A stretch of 64,000 bases of DNA from Bugulina stolonifera (taxonomy: Eukaryota > Bryozoa > Gymnolaemata > Cheilostomatida > Bugulidae), in contig OW285190.1 of the NCBI GenBank assembly GCA_935421135.1, positions 20,160,501 to 20,224,500 on the forward strand, in the 5' to 3' direction. The notes beneath the pieces are model-generated. The model ran no database searches and was not told the origin of the DNA. It saw only the letters and a program-made list of their open reading frames with translations. Made by a program: the position numbers and the translations under genes. How positions within the stretch are numbered: the stretch's first letter is position 1; the number at the start of each line of letters is the position of its first letter. Positions 63,476 to 64,000 of the stretch are shown one piece after another.

Positions 63476-64000
63476 AATGATTCTCACATTTTTTGTTGAA
63501 ACGTTTAGATGTTTAAAATTTTAAAACACAAAAACCTAAAAATTCGACCGAACTCAGCTTTCAAAATCACTCTACAAAATCTCAGTATGAACACATCATG
63601 TGATCATGTGTAAAATACGCAGAAATCATTGAATTTTTGGGGTAAAGACTTTTGCAAAATCATATAGCATGGTACAGTATGTACATGTACAAGTATTACA
63701 GTACAGTATGTAGATGTACAAGTATTACAGTACAGTATATAGTTTAATGTGTACAGGTTAGTCAAAACCTTGATATCCACAATAATTGCAATATTTTATA
63801 CCAACTGCAGTCAAACTTCTACTGAATTACTGAATGTACTTTAACTTTTGTGCATCTTCTGATGCTCTCTTGCAGCAAAAATTAGGCACCAGTTACATCA
63901 CCTGCAGCAACCTGCAGCAAACTGTCAGGTCTATCTACTTTTTGACATCAACTGAAAAACAATTCCAAGAAATTCTTATTTACATTCAATTTTATGAAAT
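63476..64000. other. Unique AT-rich sequence at the window end
   Basis: A short duplication with GTACAAGTATTACAGTACAG (63687-63738) is present. No coding exon recognised. Confidence 0.4.

Noticed and set aside
62913..63499. Arg/Tyr/Ser-rich frames on both strands
   Set aside because: Produced by the 11-bp array, which is open in all six frames.

Overview
This window is animal nuclear DNA. It is AT-rich, its protein genes are split by GT-AG introns, and it carries eukaryotic retrotransposons; no bacterial operon or plasmid feature is seen. The gene content (Luc7-like splicing factor, M18 aspartyl aminopeptidase, SLC3A-type transporter heavy chain, cytosolic-type sulfotransferase) fits a metazoan. 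A marine invertebrate such as a sponge is plausible, but the sequence alone does not prove it.

Layout. A complete nine-exon LUC7-like gene lies on the minus strand (2487-18397). Next come two 5'-truncated LINE tails (18976-20246), a 2-kb 46-bp satellite-like array (20454-22457) and a probable hAT-type MITE (22501-23055). A complete 11-exon DNPEP gene on the plus strand (23826-37217) carries in intron 5 an intact 5.7-kb LTR retrotransposon (27135-32825) with a single 1455-aa ORF. A complete 13-exon SLC3A1/rBAT-like gene follows (38797-45987) and contains a hAT MITE with a perfect target-site duplication. Then come an unrecognised two-exon gene (48828-50664, plus) and a convergent six-exon sulfotransferase gene (51477-56803, minus) whose long first intron holds a foldback element. 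The last 7 kb is almost only tandem arrays and unique AT-rich DNA.

The dominant feature is tandem repetition: over 25 separate minisatellite arrays with private units (11-57 bp) fill roughly 14 kb, about a fifth of the window by rough tally. Many are not randomly placed in introns. The repeat unit contains the end of the neighbouring exon plus its 5' splice site (DNPEP introns 2, 8, 10; SLC3A introns 8, 9), or the intron's 3' splice site with or without the exon start (DNPEP introns 2, 5, 6). Splicing therefore faces rows of near-identical competing sites. I consider this 'splice-site minisatellite' pattern the most unusual biology here.

The second highlight is the LTR element. Its sequence is Ty3/gypsy-like, but the pol order is protease-integrase-RT-RNase H (integrase before RT), and its Gag has a SCAN-like capsid region, the hallmarks of Gmr1-like elements. 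Its LTRs look identical and are flanked by a 5-bp duplication, so the insertion is young.

The genes look like unrelated housekeeping neighbours; there is no sign that they form one pathway. All exon models were built by hand from homology, reading frame and splice consensus; junction phases are consistent throughout, but no transcript data were available.
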